A DNA stretch of 64,000 nucleotides from Gerris lacustris (taxonomy: Eukaryota > Arthropoda > Insecta > Hemiptera > Gerridae): NCBI GenBank assembly GCA_951217055.1, contig OX578279.1, forward strand, positions 75,186,131 through 75,250,130, in the 5' to 3' direction. Position numbers and translations under genes: made by a program. Below are positions 55,331 to 64,000 of this stretch, piece after piece (position 1 is the first letter of the stretch; every line of letters begins with the position of its first letter). The notes under the pieces are model-generated. The model did not search any database. It saw only the letters and a program-made list of their open reading frames with translations, and was not told the DNA's origin.

Positions 55331-55515
55331 AGTGAGGTGTTACCTCATAGGATTTTAATTTAATTAAATATGAGGTTAGAAATTGAAATTCGAGTGTTGA
55401 AAAGGGGGAGAAATTACAATTATAATAAATTATGGGGTATGCTAAACCCGCATATAAGTTAAATTAGGTTGGGCCCCCCCCGAAAAAATTTTCTGTGTAC
55501 GCTACTGCTGTAGGT

Positions 55516-55883
55516 GACAAACTAGGGTTTTTGAGGGTCTGCAGCGTGGAATACATACAAGCTACCGAAATATTTTTTAATATCTTTGAAGGCCGTGTCC
55601 TGTAGATCAAAATAAAAAAAAAAAAATGTCGAAATCGGTCAAGTAGAAGTAGAGAAAAATAGGTTTGAAAATGGTAGTTTTGATGACTTCTTATTCTTAT
55701 TCTTATTCTTATTCTTCCTTCATTTTACGTTGACGCACCTACAGCCTAAACTACTGAACCGATTTTGATGAATGAGGGCTTTTTGGATTCGACTAGGGCC
55801 CTAGTGCATTCCCCCCCCCCCCCATTCATCCCCCCCCCCCTACAATTAATCAACTTATTACTACGCTGAATGTGGAGCGAGAA
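55516..55883. repeat. Left arm of the composite, with expanded (ATTCTT)n
   Basis: It pairs with 60112-61040. The hexamer 'ttcttattcttattcttatt' at 55688-55718 has about five units against two in the right arm. C runs at 55811 and 55831 oppose a G12 run at 60160. Confidence 0.85.
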
Positions 55884-55902
55884 ACCGTACAAAAAGTCAT
55901 GA

Positions 55903-56438
55903 AATCTGACCAAAAACCACTTGTGTGGTAAAAAAACACCCGGCCAAGTCTGGGGTCCAAAAAAGTTGTGAAATCAACTTTCTGTCCCGCCAAGTGATGT
56001 TGGCACTTTCTCCTGGCCCAACACTGTCAACTTAGATATTTATCAGCTTCTTCTCCTTGGCGGTGTGAGGAAAGCCTTTTAACAGTGTTGTTGAAGGCTC
56101 TTCTCGATGCCACAATGATCATTGCTGTAAATCTTTCCCATTATCAAAAAGCAAATAAAATAGAAATAAGTAATATACAAATTAAGCTTTCAAGAAATGA
56201 CCCCATGCAACTACTACTTTCTTTGCAGAGGATGCGTGGAATACAACCAGTTAACTTTGAGTAGTACTGCAGGCACACCGCCAAGGAGAAGAAGCTGATA
56301 AATATCTAAGTTGACAGTGTTGGGTCAGGAGAAAGTGCCAACATCACTTGGCGGGACAGAAAGTTGATTTCACAACTTTTTTGGACCCCAGACTTGGCGG
56401 GGTGTTTTTTTACCACACAAGTGGTTTTTGGTCAGATT
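55903..56438. mobile_element. Foldback element M1
   Basis: Arms of ~168 bp (55903-56070 and 56270-56438) begin 'aatctgaccaaaaaccactt' and hold 'ccgccaagt' repeated motifs. The 200-bp centre carries an open frame (55998-56264) that starts inside the left arm. A second copy, M2, lies at 58934-59659. Confidence 0.88.
55998..56264 (+). pseudogene. 88-codon open frame across M1
   Basis: Open from 55998 to TAG at 56262-56264, with an internal ATG at 56115. Its last 49 codons ('MIIAVNLSHYQKANKIEISN' onward) are also open at 59333-59482 in M2. Seven of eight differences between the copies change the residue, so no constraint is visible. The family is unknown; it could be the C-terminal end of a lost transposon protein. 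Confidence 0.35.
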
Positions 56439-56704
56439 ATTTTTGTCTCTAAGAACTTGGTTGTGCTTGTGCTCTGTTTAGTTGGTACTTTTCTCTATTG
56501 TTGCCTATTTCTATATAAATATCTGGCAATATGTTCATAATAATGATCAAACCTGAAAATGCAGTCTAGAGCATCAGACATACATTTTTTTTTAAATAAG
56601 ACTCCAGAAAAAACTAGATTGTTCAGAAACACCTTTTTCTTTTGCACATTTTTTTTTTCTTTTTTATTACTTTAACAATTGATTTAAACCTTAAGTTATA
56701 TGAT

Positions 56705-56935
56705 ACCAACTTGTTTAGATTGTTACTCCCCTTTAAAAAAACAGAGGAGAGTAACAATCTAAAGAAGGTGTACGGAATTTTCTTCTTTAGACTGTTACTC
56801 CCCTTATTAAAACAGAAGTGGGATATTCCTTTGTCCCAAAGTACATTAGACTAAACATCCCATTTTATAGTTATATAGTCAAAGTAATTTTCATTCTAAA
56901 ACAACATAGGGGAGTAACAATCTAAAGAAGTACCA
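56705..56935. mobile_element. MITE C, copy 4
   Basis: 'tttagattgttactcccc' at the left and 'ggggagtaacaatctaaaga' plus 'agtacc' at the right, with the inner inverted pair kept. It is uninterrupted and so shows what copy 1 looked like before family D entered. Confidence 0.88.
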
Positions 56936-57930
56936 TTGACTGACAGATCAATTATGGTTTCAAATTAACCTTCAGCATTATTGGTGTAATAGTTTTTCTT
57001 TTTATATGGTACTAAAATAAAAAGATTTCACGAAACATATTTTTTTCCTATTTTTATTCAACATAAATTATTTGAGCTATTGATGTTCTTTTTCTTTATC
57101 TACATATAATATGATAACATAGATAAATGCGTTCAATTTACCGGTGTTACCTTTTTTTAAATGCCCTTTTTTTCTAAAAAAATAAATAAAAATAAATAAA
57201 TAAAGACTATTCATTTTCTAAATCCTTGAAAGTATTGCCGGTATAAATTGAGGCCTTCTGATACATTTATTTTGATAAAGGCTTATCCAAGATATATATT
57301 ATAATATATTTGGCTTTTTTGATACATAATCGCAGCTGTAGAGTCTCAGGCAGGAGGGCGACCCCTTTAAATTTATTATTTTTAGGAAGGGAATTTTTGC
57401 AGCTCGGTGGAAAAGGGAATCCTTTGGCTCTGTGCCCGAAATCATCATTCCAGCATCGGCATAAAAATTTAAAATTGCCTCCTGTTTTATTCTGTTGCCT
57501 TCGTTCGATTAGTCTGTGTCTGACTTTTTCCCTAAACCTCTTCCTCAATAACCTGACCCATATACCTTTATTAAAATTTAAACACTTCAGTCTATCTTTA
57601 TCGGATATAAAATAATAATAAACTTTATTTGTTTAATGTTTAATAGAATTATAACATTAAAATGATTATGCATATATTATAATGCATTTATGAAATTAGA
57701 CAAATAAACATTACATAAAATCATGTAAGGGATATCTTATAGATACAGAGATGATTTAGATGTTAATCATGCCCTATGACATTATTTCATTGAAATATTT
57801 AAGTAAATAGTATAGCAAATAATTGGTTATTTTGACTAATATTTTGGTGTTCCACTTTATAATAATTATGACTAGAGAGGTATGTAGAGAGTAACACAAC
57901 AATATTTTCACCACAATTTTATATTAAAAC
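56936..57930. other. Unassigned; one moderately GC-rich open region
   Basis: 57267-57615 is open on both strands for 90-100 codons and ends in 'ataataataaactttatttg', a tail seen on some invertebrate LINEs. Neither translation shows a domain I recognise, so no coding call is made. Confidence 0.35.
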
Positions 57931-57931
57931 T

Positions 57932-57970
57932 CACAAACGCGTTTCGACATAATATATCATCTTCAGTGTG
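57932..57970 (-). ncRNA. Hammerhead-like motif, site 4
   Basis: On minus: stem I CACA / TGTG, core CTGAAGA, one extra T, stem II GATAT / ATGTC with loop ATT, GAAAC, a possible 2-pair stem III (AC/GT) and a GTT triplet. Four-pair stem I and five-pair stem II make it the best paired of the non-canonical sites. Confidence 0.55.
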
Positions 57971-57984
57971 CGTCTTAATTTAAA

Positions 57985-58187
57985 ATTCTGTACTAAGTTA
58001 ACTATTTTACAAACTTTTATGACAACTTAATGGAACAAGGCGGGGGTAGACTAGGATCGTGTGGGTAGATGGATTTCGGAAGGAACAAGACAAGGGATAT
58101 GAAGTTGAGATCCAAAACGTATAGCCTTTAGACCGTCTCGTTTAGCTTAAAATTTTCAATAAAATAAACCCATCAAATTAATAAAAT
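57985..58187. other. Unassigned stretch
   Basis: Probably the rest of the hammerhead-bearing fragment; no borders are seen. Confidence 0.35.
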
Positions 58188-58672
58188 AGACTGTCAATTA
58201 GTGCGGCACATAGCTTCCTCGCATCCTATCATGAACTTTATTGATTGTCTAATTTATTTAATTGTTTATCCCGATTTTTTAATTTGTCAAAATTTTTGTA
58301 AACAGTGCAGACGGTTGGAATTAATCTGAGGCTATCTGCGGGCTACTTTCGACAAACCTTCCAAAATTCATAAACATCAGATGACTACTTTTGAATATAT
58401 AGGTGTAAATAAATGTATGTTTGTGCGTATATGGAAGAGAAATAAATGGGCGCAGACGGTTTAATGGAACCAACAATGGGCTAATTGTGACCTACCATCC
58501 AAAAAAATTTAGCGAGAGACAGACCGACAGTCAGACATAGAACCAAAACTTTCCCTGATATCGAAAACGGATTTTTGTCTTGGAATTTTTTAAATCGGAG
58601 ACATACAATATTTTTGTTCTTCAGAACGATCACATAGCTTCCGTTACTTTCGGTAGGCTCGAGAGTAAAAAT
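58188..58672 (-). mobile_element. Family A subtype II element
   Basis: TIR 'aatagactgtcaattagtgc' and 'ggcacatagcttcctcgc' at the left; a degraded hairpin (cttccgttactttcggtagg) at the right. The body reads on minus and is shortened in the (CTGT) part. Confidence 0.8.
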
Positions 58673-58933
58673 ACATCACTTATTTTTTATAGTGAATATA
58701 ATACAACTAGTAATTATAATTGAACTCAATATAAAAGCCATACTTTATTCGGTTTGTTGAAAGTCCACATATATTTTATCAAAAATTAGAACTTCGTAAT
58801 CTTGGTGTGTTATTGATTTAAAAAAGAATCAGCAAAAATAATCGGTTTCAACAATTATTAAAGTGCAGGCAAACAAAAACTTAGCTGGATCTCCCCTTAG
58901 GATATCACAATTTCTTAAATTTCTACAATATCT

Positions 58934-59659
58934 TATCTGACCAAAAACCACTTGTTTGGTAAAAAAACACCCCGCCAAGTCTGTGGTCCAAAAAAGTTGT
59001 GAAATCAACTTTCTGTCCCGCCAAGTGGTGTTGGCACTTTCTCCTGACCCAACACTGTCAACTTAGATACTTACCAGCTTCTTCTCCTTGGCGATGTGCC
59101 TTGCCATTTTCAGAAACTGGAATTTTAATATTCTTCAAACACCAATACAATTTCTTGTATCACCTTCACGTTTGCCACATGAGGTTTGTGTGGAAAGATA
59201 GTTGTTCACCTCATAGTCCTTAGTTCTAGACAACTAGATCTAATATAATATGCAGGCGCATATTGGAGAGGAAAGCCTTTTAAAAGTGTTGTTAAAAGTG
59301 GCATCGAGAAGAGCCTTATTCTCGATGCCACAATGATCATTGCTGCAAATCTTTCCCATTATCAAAAAGCAAATAAAATAGAAAAAAGTAATGTACTAAT
59401 TAAGCTTTCAAGGAATGACCTCATGCAACTACTACTTTCTTTGCTGAGGATGCGTGGAATACAACCAGTTAACTTTGGGTAGTACTGCAGGCACACCGCC
59501 AAGGAGAAGAAGCTGATAAGTATCTAAGTTGACAGTGTTGGGTCAGGAGAAAGTGCCAACATCACTTGGCGAGACAGAAAGTTGATTTCACAACTTTTTT
59601 GGACCACAGACTTGACGGGGTGTTTTTTTTACCACACAAGTGGTTTTTGGTCAGATTTC
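58934..59659. mobile_element. Foldback element M2
   Basis: Same arms as M1. The centre is about 190 bp longer because of an extra segment (59100-59270) and an inverted duplication 'gtggcatcgagaa' / 'ttctcgatgccac' (59299-59327). The right flank 'catgactttttgtacgg' is the inverse of the M1 left flank, so M1 and M2 occupy equivalent places in the two arms of the composite. Confidence 0.85.
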
Positions 59660-59699
59660 ATGACTTTTTGTACGGTTCCTACACATTACCTACACATTA

Positions 59700-60111
59700 G
59701 AGTCAAATAAAAGTGAAGTTAAGAGCTTGACAAGGTCTATGGAGATTAGAGACCTGAGACATTGAAAGAACTTACCATTCTGATAGTAGAAGCATAGAAA
59801 ACATTAAAAAAAAAAAAAGAAATAATAATAATAATAGAATTAAATCATAGAAAACAGAAATATCTATTAACAAACAAATTACTCCCTTCTGAACTCAACA
59901 GAGTAAGGTTGAACTAAACCTATAATGCTAAGTTTAAAAGGTTCAAAAGATGAACTCGTAAATAGAAGTAATTCAAACGTCATTTGACAAGCACGAAACT
60001 ACTACACAACACACTGGTGTACCTCTGTATAATTGTCAGGCTCACTACTTCGTATGACGCTTACTTGGTTTCTGTACCCATTTTAGACTGTTCGCTAATC
60101 GCTAGCTTGGA
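59700..60111. other. Unassigned stretch within the composite
   Basis: It has no counterpart in the left arm and no feature. Confidence 0.4.
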
Positions 60112-60334
60112 TTCTCGCTCCACATTCAGCGTAGGAATGAGTTGAGGGGTTGCAAGGGGGGGGGGGGGATGCACTAGTGCCCTAGAAGAATACATAAAGC
60201 CCTAATTCATTAAAATCGGTTTAGTAGTTTAGGCTGTAGGTGCGTCAACGTAAAATGAAGGAAGAATAAGAAATCAAAACTACCATTCTCAAACCTAGTT
60301 TTCTCTACTTCTACTTGACCGATTTCGACTTTTT

Positions 60335-60950
60335 ACTTTCTCATATTAAGAGAAAGTATTGTGATGGCGCGAAAATTCGATTTTGAGATTTTGATGGATT
60401 TACACGTTTTGAGGTCCCCTGAGTCCAAAAAAGTGGTTTTTAAAAAATGTCTGTCTGTCGTCTGTCGTCTGTCTGTCGTCTGTGCAGACGCCTGGAGCCC
60501 AAACTACTGGGCCGATTTTGACGAAATTTGGCATACATGTTCAGAAAAATCATACCCCGAGGCGAAATCGAGAAATGAATTTTAGCTCTAAATTTGGGGG
60601 CGCTACCCCCCAAAAACTCTGAAAAAACATGAAAAAAAATTATTTCTCGAAAACGGTTCCGACGATTTTGATTAAAAAATTCTAAAATGTAGTCCATTTG
60701 AATACGAATCCAACGATATAAGCCGTTTTCCCGGGAAAAATCTAGTTCCTGAGATATTAGCTTAAAACGCGGACGGAGAGAGCCCGGGTTCGATTCCCCG
60801 ACCAGGAGAAGTTATTTTTATGATAAATTTTGATGAAATGTTCAATAATATTTAAATGTACATTTGAAAACTAATAAATGGAACACTGGGCTAAGTAATG
60901 ATAAACTCATATATGAGAAAGTTTGTCTGAGTTGTCTCGGACCGATTTTT
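60335..60950 (+). mobile_element. Family B element, inside the right arm of the composite
   Basis: Opening hairpin 'tactttctcatattaagaga', (CTGTCGT)-type stretch, 'actgggccgattttgacga', B-box-like 'gggttcgattccccg' (60787-60801), end 'tgtctcggaccgattttt'. The opposite arm (55600-55640) shows the empty site within an A/T run. Confidence 0.88.
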
Positions 60951-61269
60951 TTTAATTTTGATCTACAGGACACGGCCTTCAAAGATATTTAAAAAACATT
61001 CAGGTAGCTTGTACGTATTCCACGCTGCAGACCCTCAAAAACCCTAGTTTGTCACCTACAGTATATATACACTGGCAGCTTTTGTGAAATTTTGTCTTTT
61101 TGACTTGGCGGGGCGGAACGCTGCCGCGTTCCTAAATATACAAAGCATGATGAGTTTAATGTGAAGGAGTTGAGTGTTGTAATAATAAGAGTCTAAAGCG
61201 TGTAGTGTAGAGTCACACCTACCTATTTTCTTCTAAACAATATGAAGTCACAAGACTGACTGACTGACT

Positions 61270-61439
61270 CAGTGGCGTAACTATGGGCCCGCACGGACCC
61301 GCATTGCGGGCGGGCCCACTATTCTTAGGGGGGCCTAAACCAATGGCGAAGGGGGCCTCCTTAGAGGATAATGAAATCTTACTAGCTGGAATATTATTTG
61401 GGGGGGGGGGGGGGGGGCAATGTCCTAGCTACGCCACTG
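61270..61439. mobile_element. Short hAT-type MITE
   Basis: TIRs 'cagtggcgtaacta' and 'tagctacgccactg' (one mismatch), with G/C-rich interior (ggcccgc repeats, G17 run). It sits in a (CTGA)n stretch, so the 8-bp TSD (tgactgac / tgactggc) is only approximate. The TIR resembles that of the 2.4-kb hAT at 53106. Confidence 0.8.
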
Positions 61440-62412
61440 TGACTGGCATAACTGTTTACAGAATAGCTTGCATACATCGGGTACAATTTGAACGTAAAGT
61501 GCTTAAGTAGTGCTTCCAGGATAGTTTGAAATTTAGAATATTTGTAGGGTTTTGCCAAAATGTGGCGGAGGCAACTTATAAGTTTTTTGTGGCTAATTGG
61601 TAAGTAGTATAAAAAAACGGATTGCACTAGTAGTAACTCATAACTTCTTATGTATATCGTGGAAAAGTTCTCTAAAAGTACAGTAATTGTTTTTATTTAC
61701 ACTTTTGTCATATTTTTGTTATTGAGGGGGGTAAGCTTAAAAAACTTTATTTAGCTGTTATTACGAGATAGCGGCTCAGCTTATAGATAAAATTGAAAAT
61801 ATGTCTTAAACATAGTCTCGCTAATCTCATTTTCTTAAAATTTTAAATATAAATACATGGCAGCTCGATGGCCACAGGCTGGCCGAAGTCCAGCTGAGAA
61901 AGGCGAGGTTTTAGATTTAAATGTATTCTTAGGTATAAAAGTTGATAACTAATGCTTTGAGTTTTGACGTTGTTTGACTTCGTAAAATTAAATTAAAATC
62001 AATAAATTATTTTGCTACTAAACATTTTGTCCTAAGTAAGATTAACTAGTACTTAAACTTTTTATTTAGTTAAAATAAGGGGAAAATAAGATTACACAGT
62101 TAAAAGACTTAACATTAAAATTATATGTTTTAAAGAAAATTACATTTTCTTACACAACAAAAAACCTAACAAGCTTTGTATAATATGTTGTTGTTCCTTT
62201 CCCTAAGAGGCTAAACGCTGTCAATTGTTATTAGGGTTTAAGTAAGAAAAAGGATTTAAGGTTGACTACCTTAAGTATAAGGAAGCCATGTATTTTAGAC
62301 ATGAAACCTGACACCTTATGTAACATAATGCACTTTTTTCTACCTTACTAACTTCCAATTTTCATTATTTTTCTAAACATTATAGTTAGTGCATGCTAAT
62401 GTTTTATGCATT
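61440..62412. other. Mostly unassigned; family S scrap at 61650-61740
   Basis: 'gtggaaaagttctctaaaag' with 'attgaggggggtaa' is a family S remnant. Otherwise AT-rich and featureless. Confidence 0.45.
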
Positions 62413-62992
62413 TTGCTTCCGAGCTTACCGAAGGTAACGGAAGCATTGTGTTCACTTTTGAGAACGAAAAACTTTTATGCCTCCGATTTCAAAAATTCCA
62501 AGACAGAAATCCGTTTCAGACATCAGGGAACATTTTTGGTCTCGTGTCTGTCTGTCTGTCTGTCTGTCTGTCGGTCTGTGTGTCCGCGAATTATGAAACG
62601 TGCGACGATAACTTGAGAAAATGTCGACCGATTTTGATGAAATTTGGTAGACATGTTCATTTTACCAATGCCCAGGACGAGTTCGTTGGACAACGTTATC
62701 CGTCCAAGCGTTCACGAGCAACGCTCGCGTAAACGTAAACTTAAAATTTAAAATTGGAATATTAGGTCGGGAAAAAAATCTAACTTCATCTTTTGAATGA
62801 GACAAACATTTTTTTCAAATACAATTTTTTAGTGAAACCAACAGCGACACCACTAAGAAGTGTTAAAGATCGCTAAAACTATTAATAGTTTTTACAAAAT
62901 AAACAATATAACAATAAAGTAATATAACAATAATTGTTATTGTACATGATAGGACGCGAGGAAGCTATGTGCCACACTAATTGGCAGTCTAT
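62413..62992 (+). mobile_element. Family A subtype I element
   Basis: Starts at the hairpin (ttttgcttccgagcttaccg), has (CTGT)7, 'gaccgattttgatgaaattt', 'ccaatgcccaggacg', and ends in the TIR 'gccacactaattggcagtct'. One of the most regular copies. The 108- and 75-codon frames are the recurrent family A pseudo-frames. Confidence 0.85.
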
Positions 62993-63477
62993 TTTTTCTT
63001 ATACTTGTTTTAACTATTTAATAATATAATTATTGCATTTTTAAATAGGTCGATATAATTGTTTCAAAAAAATACGTACCTATATATGATACATAAATAT
63101 GATGTATCTAGATAATATAAAACAAAATTATATTATACAACCTTAGGTCCTAGAACTATACCGCAAATATACTGCTAATGTTTGATTTTTAATTGTTAAA
63201 AAAGTTGTTTTTAAGAAATTTTGATTGATAATAATTTGTGGTTTGTCAATTGTGCAAAAGTCTATAACTAAGACTAAAGTGCTGGACAAATTAAAATCCA
63301 TTTAGTATATCAATTCGTATCCCGATAAAATCAATTTTAGGTCTAAAATTTGGTGGTGCTGTAAAAACTACCACCATGAAAGTAATTATTTCTAAATGTA
63401 GGCAATATAATTTGAAATCAAACTATATGAATCGCTTTCCCGGAAAAAACTAGTTTCCGATCCAGGTTCCAAGATAA
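62993..63477. repeat. AT-rich stretch; diverged family B-like part
   Basis: 63315-63460 resembles the centre of family B ('taaaatttggtggtgct', 'gctttcccggaaaaaactag'). The rest is unassigned. Confidence 0.45.
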
Positions 63478-63965
63478 TTGAAGCGAGCATTTAACGAAAT
63501 ATGCTCCATGTCTGTCTGTCTGAAACGTACGACGATAACTTGAGTAAAAGTTGACCGATTTTGATGAAATTTGGTACACATGTTCATTTTACTTATGCTC
63601 AGGACGAGTTCGTTGGACAACGTTATCTGCCAAAGCGTTCGCGCGAAACACTCGCGTAAACGTGCACTTCAAAATTAAAATTGGAATTTCAGGATGGGAA
63701 AAAATTCTAACTTTATCTACTCGATGAGACGAACATTTTGTAGTAAAACCAACAGCGACACCGCTATGAATTAATAAAGATCGTTAAAACTATTAAATCG
63801 GACCTAAACGTTTAAAGATGTGTGGTTAGTAAGAATGCAGGGTTGTTCCCTTAGTACTAGCAGCTGCACTACTATCATACCCTATATCTATCAACTCATC
63901 ATGATTTAATCCATATTTATTACCATACGCTCGCTTCAATGATAGAGCCACTCGATGCCTAGTAT
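63478..63965 (+). mobile_element. Family G element, copy 2 (uninterrupted)
   Basis: Left TIR 'attgaagcgagc', right 'tacgctcgcttcaat' (63930-63944). The body: (CTGT)n, 'acgacgataacttgagtaaa', 'gttgaccgattttgatgaaa', 'attaaatcggacctaaacg'. It shows the state of the copy at 23461 before its insert. Confidence 0.8.
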
Positions 63966-64000
63966 ATTGATAGTGAGAATAATATGTTTCTTCTCTGAAC

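Larger units (their letters stand above)
53106..55507 (+). mobile_element. hAT-type element with 8-bp TSD, 2.4 kb
   Basis: TIRs 'cagtggcgtacaca' and 'tgtgtacgctactg' (one mismatch), flanked by a perfect 'ctgtaggt' at 53098-53105 and 55508-55515. Just inside both ends are G/C runs (ggggggggccc / gggccccccc). It contains a minisatellite and a family A foldback, and no transposase. Confidence 0.93.
53067..61141. mobile_element. Palindromic composite element, ~8 kb
   Basis: The ends share 'atatttaggaacgcggcagc'. The left arm (53067-53105 plus 55516-55883) and right arm (60112-61141) are inverted copies: 'gacaaactagggtttttgag', 'ccgtgtcctgtagatcaaaa', 'cgacgcacctacagcc'-type text and 'gctgaatgtggagcgagaa'. 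A hAT split the left arm (perfect TSD) and family B split the right arm. Inside lie two related foldbacks (55903 and 58934), MITE C and family A. Whether this is one old large transposon or two facing copies is undecided. Confidence 0.75.

Noticed and set aside
56115..56264. 49-codon frame shared by M1 and M2 as a conserved gene
   Set aside because: Seven of eight codon differences are replacements, so there is no sign of selection; kept only as a pseudogene.
57267..57615. Overlapping 93- and 101-codon frames on opposite strands as a LINE coding end
   Set aside because: Neither translation shows a reverse transcriptase or endonuclease motif; noted only as an unassigned region with a LINE-like tail.
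62406..62732. 108-codon frame (also 28805-29116, 6737-7087, 29584-29808) that recurs in several family A copies
   Set aside because: It is the repeat consensus read as protein: it runs through (CTGT)n, is equally open in other frames and on the other strand, and has no domain.

Overview
The window looks like gene-poor, repeat-packed nuclear DNA of an invertebrate animal, most likely an arthropod. It is AT-rich, has no intact recognisable protein-coding gene and no bacterial-type operon, and is dense in eukaryotic transposon classes: Copia, hAT, Helitron, tRNA-derived SINEs with target-site duplications, a 5S-rRNA-derived SINE, many TIR/MITE and foldback elements, long (AT)n arrays and hammerhead-ribozyme motifs. 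The arthropod guess rests on the style of the repeats and is inference; the species cannot be read from this sequence.

Layout. 1-10 kb: a 0.8-kb TIR element (1197-2026), a decayed Copia polymerase (3350-4095, minus), a SINE with a perfect 13-bp TSD (5070-5440), an unidentified decayed reading frame (5520-6370, minus) and copies of the dominant 'family A'. 10-18 kb: an 860-bp foldback, a poly(A)-tailed retroposon fragment, four hairpins in a row, family E, an inverted family A pair invaded by a MITE that was itself invaded, a tRNA-bearing inverted/tandem element (family T) and an element with a 50-codon open frame (family X). 18-28 kb: a ~710-bp repeat split by two multi-kb insertions (one holds a hAT with 8-bp TSD and transposase remains), a Helitron, family G split by a retroposon-like insert with a hammerhead-like motif, and a 631-bp tandem duplication inside family B. 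28-41 kb: more A and E copies, a cluster of (AT)n arrays with a canonical hammerhead core (32469-32511, minus), a 5S-derived SINE inserted in family A, two Helitrons head to tail, and SINEs. 41-53 kb: the second copies of both SINE families, family T with an 11-bp TSD, family E, a 3-kb long-TIR element (46054-49114), and family E again, split by family X. 53-61 kb: an ~8-kb palindromic composite whose arms were separately hit by a 2.4-kb hAT (carrying a 62/63-bp minisatellite) and by family B; two related foldbacks lie inside. 61-64 kb: a hAT-type MITE and further A, B-like and G copies.

Nothing here forms a pathway. The biology is insertion history: several empty-versus-filled comparisons within the window give element borders directly. 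The most interesting signals are the canonical hammerhead core, a second motif at four scattered sites with compensated stems, the tRNA-containing palindromic family T, and one ~20-nt block shared by transposon families whose ends are unrelated. Coordinates of repeat borders are by eye and are good to about 5-20 bp unless a TSD or empty site fixes them.
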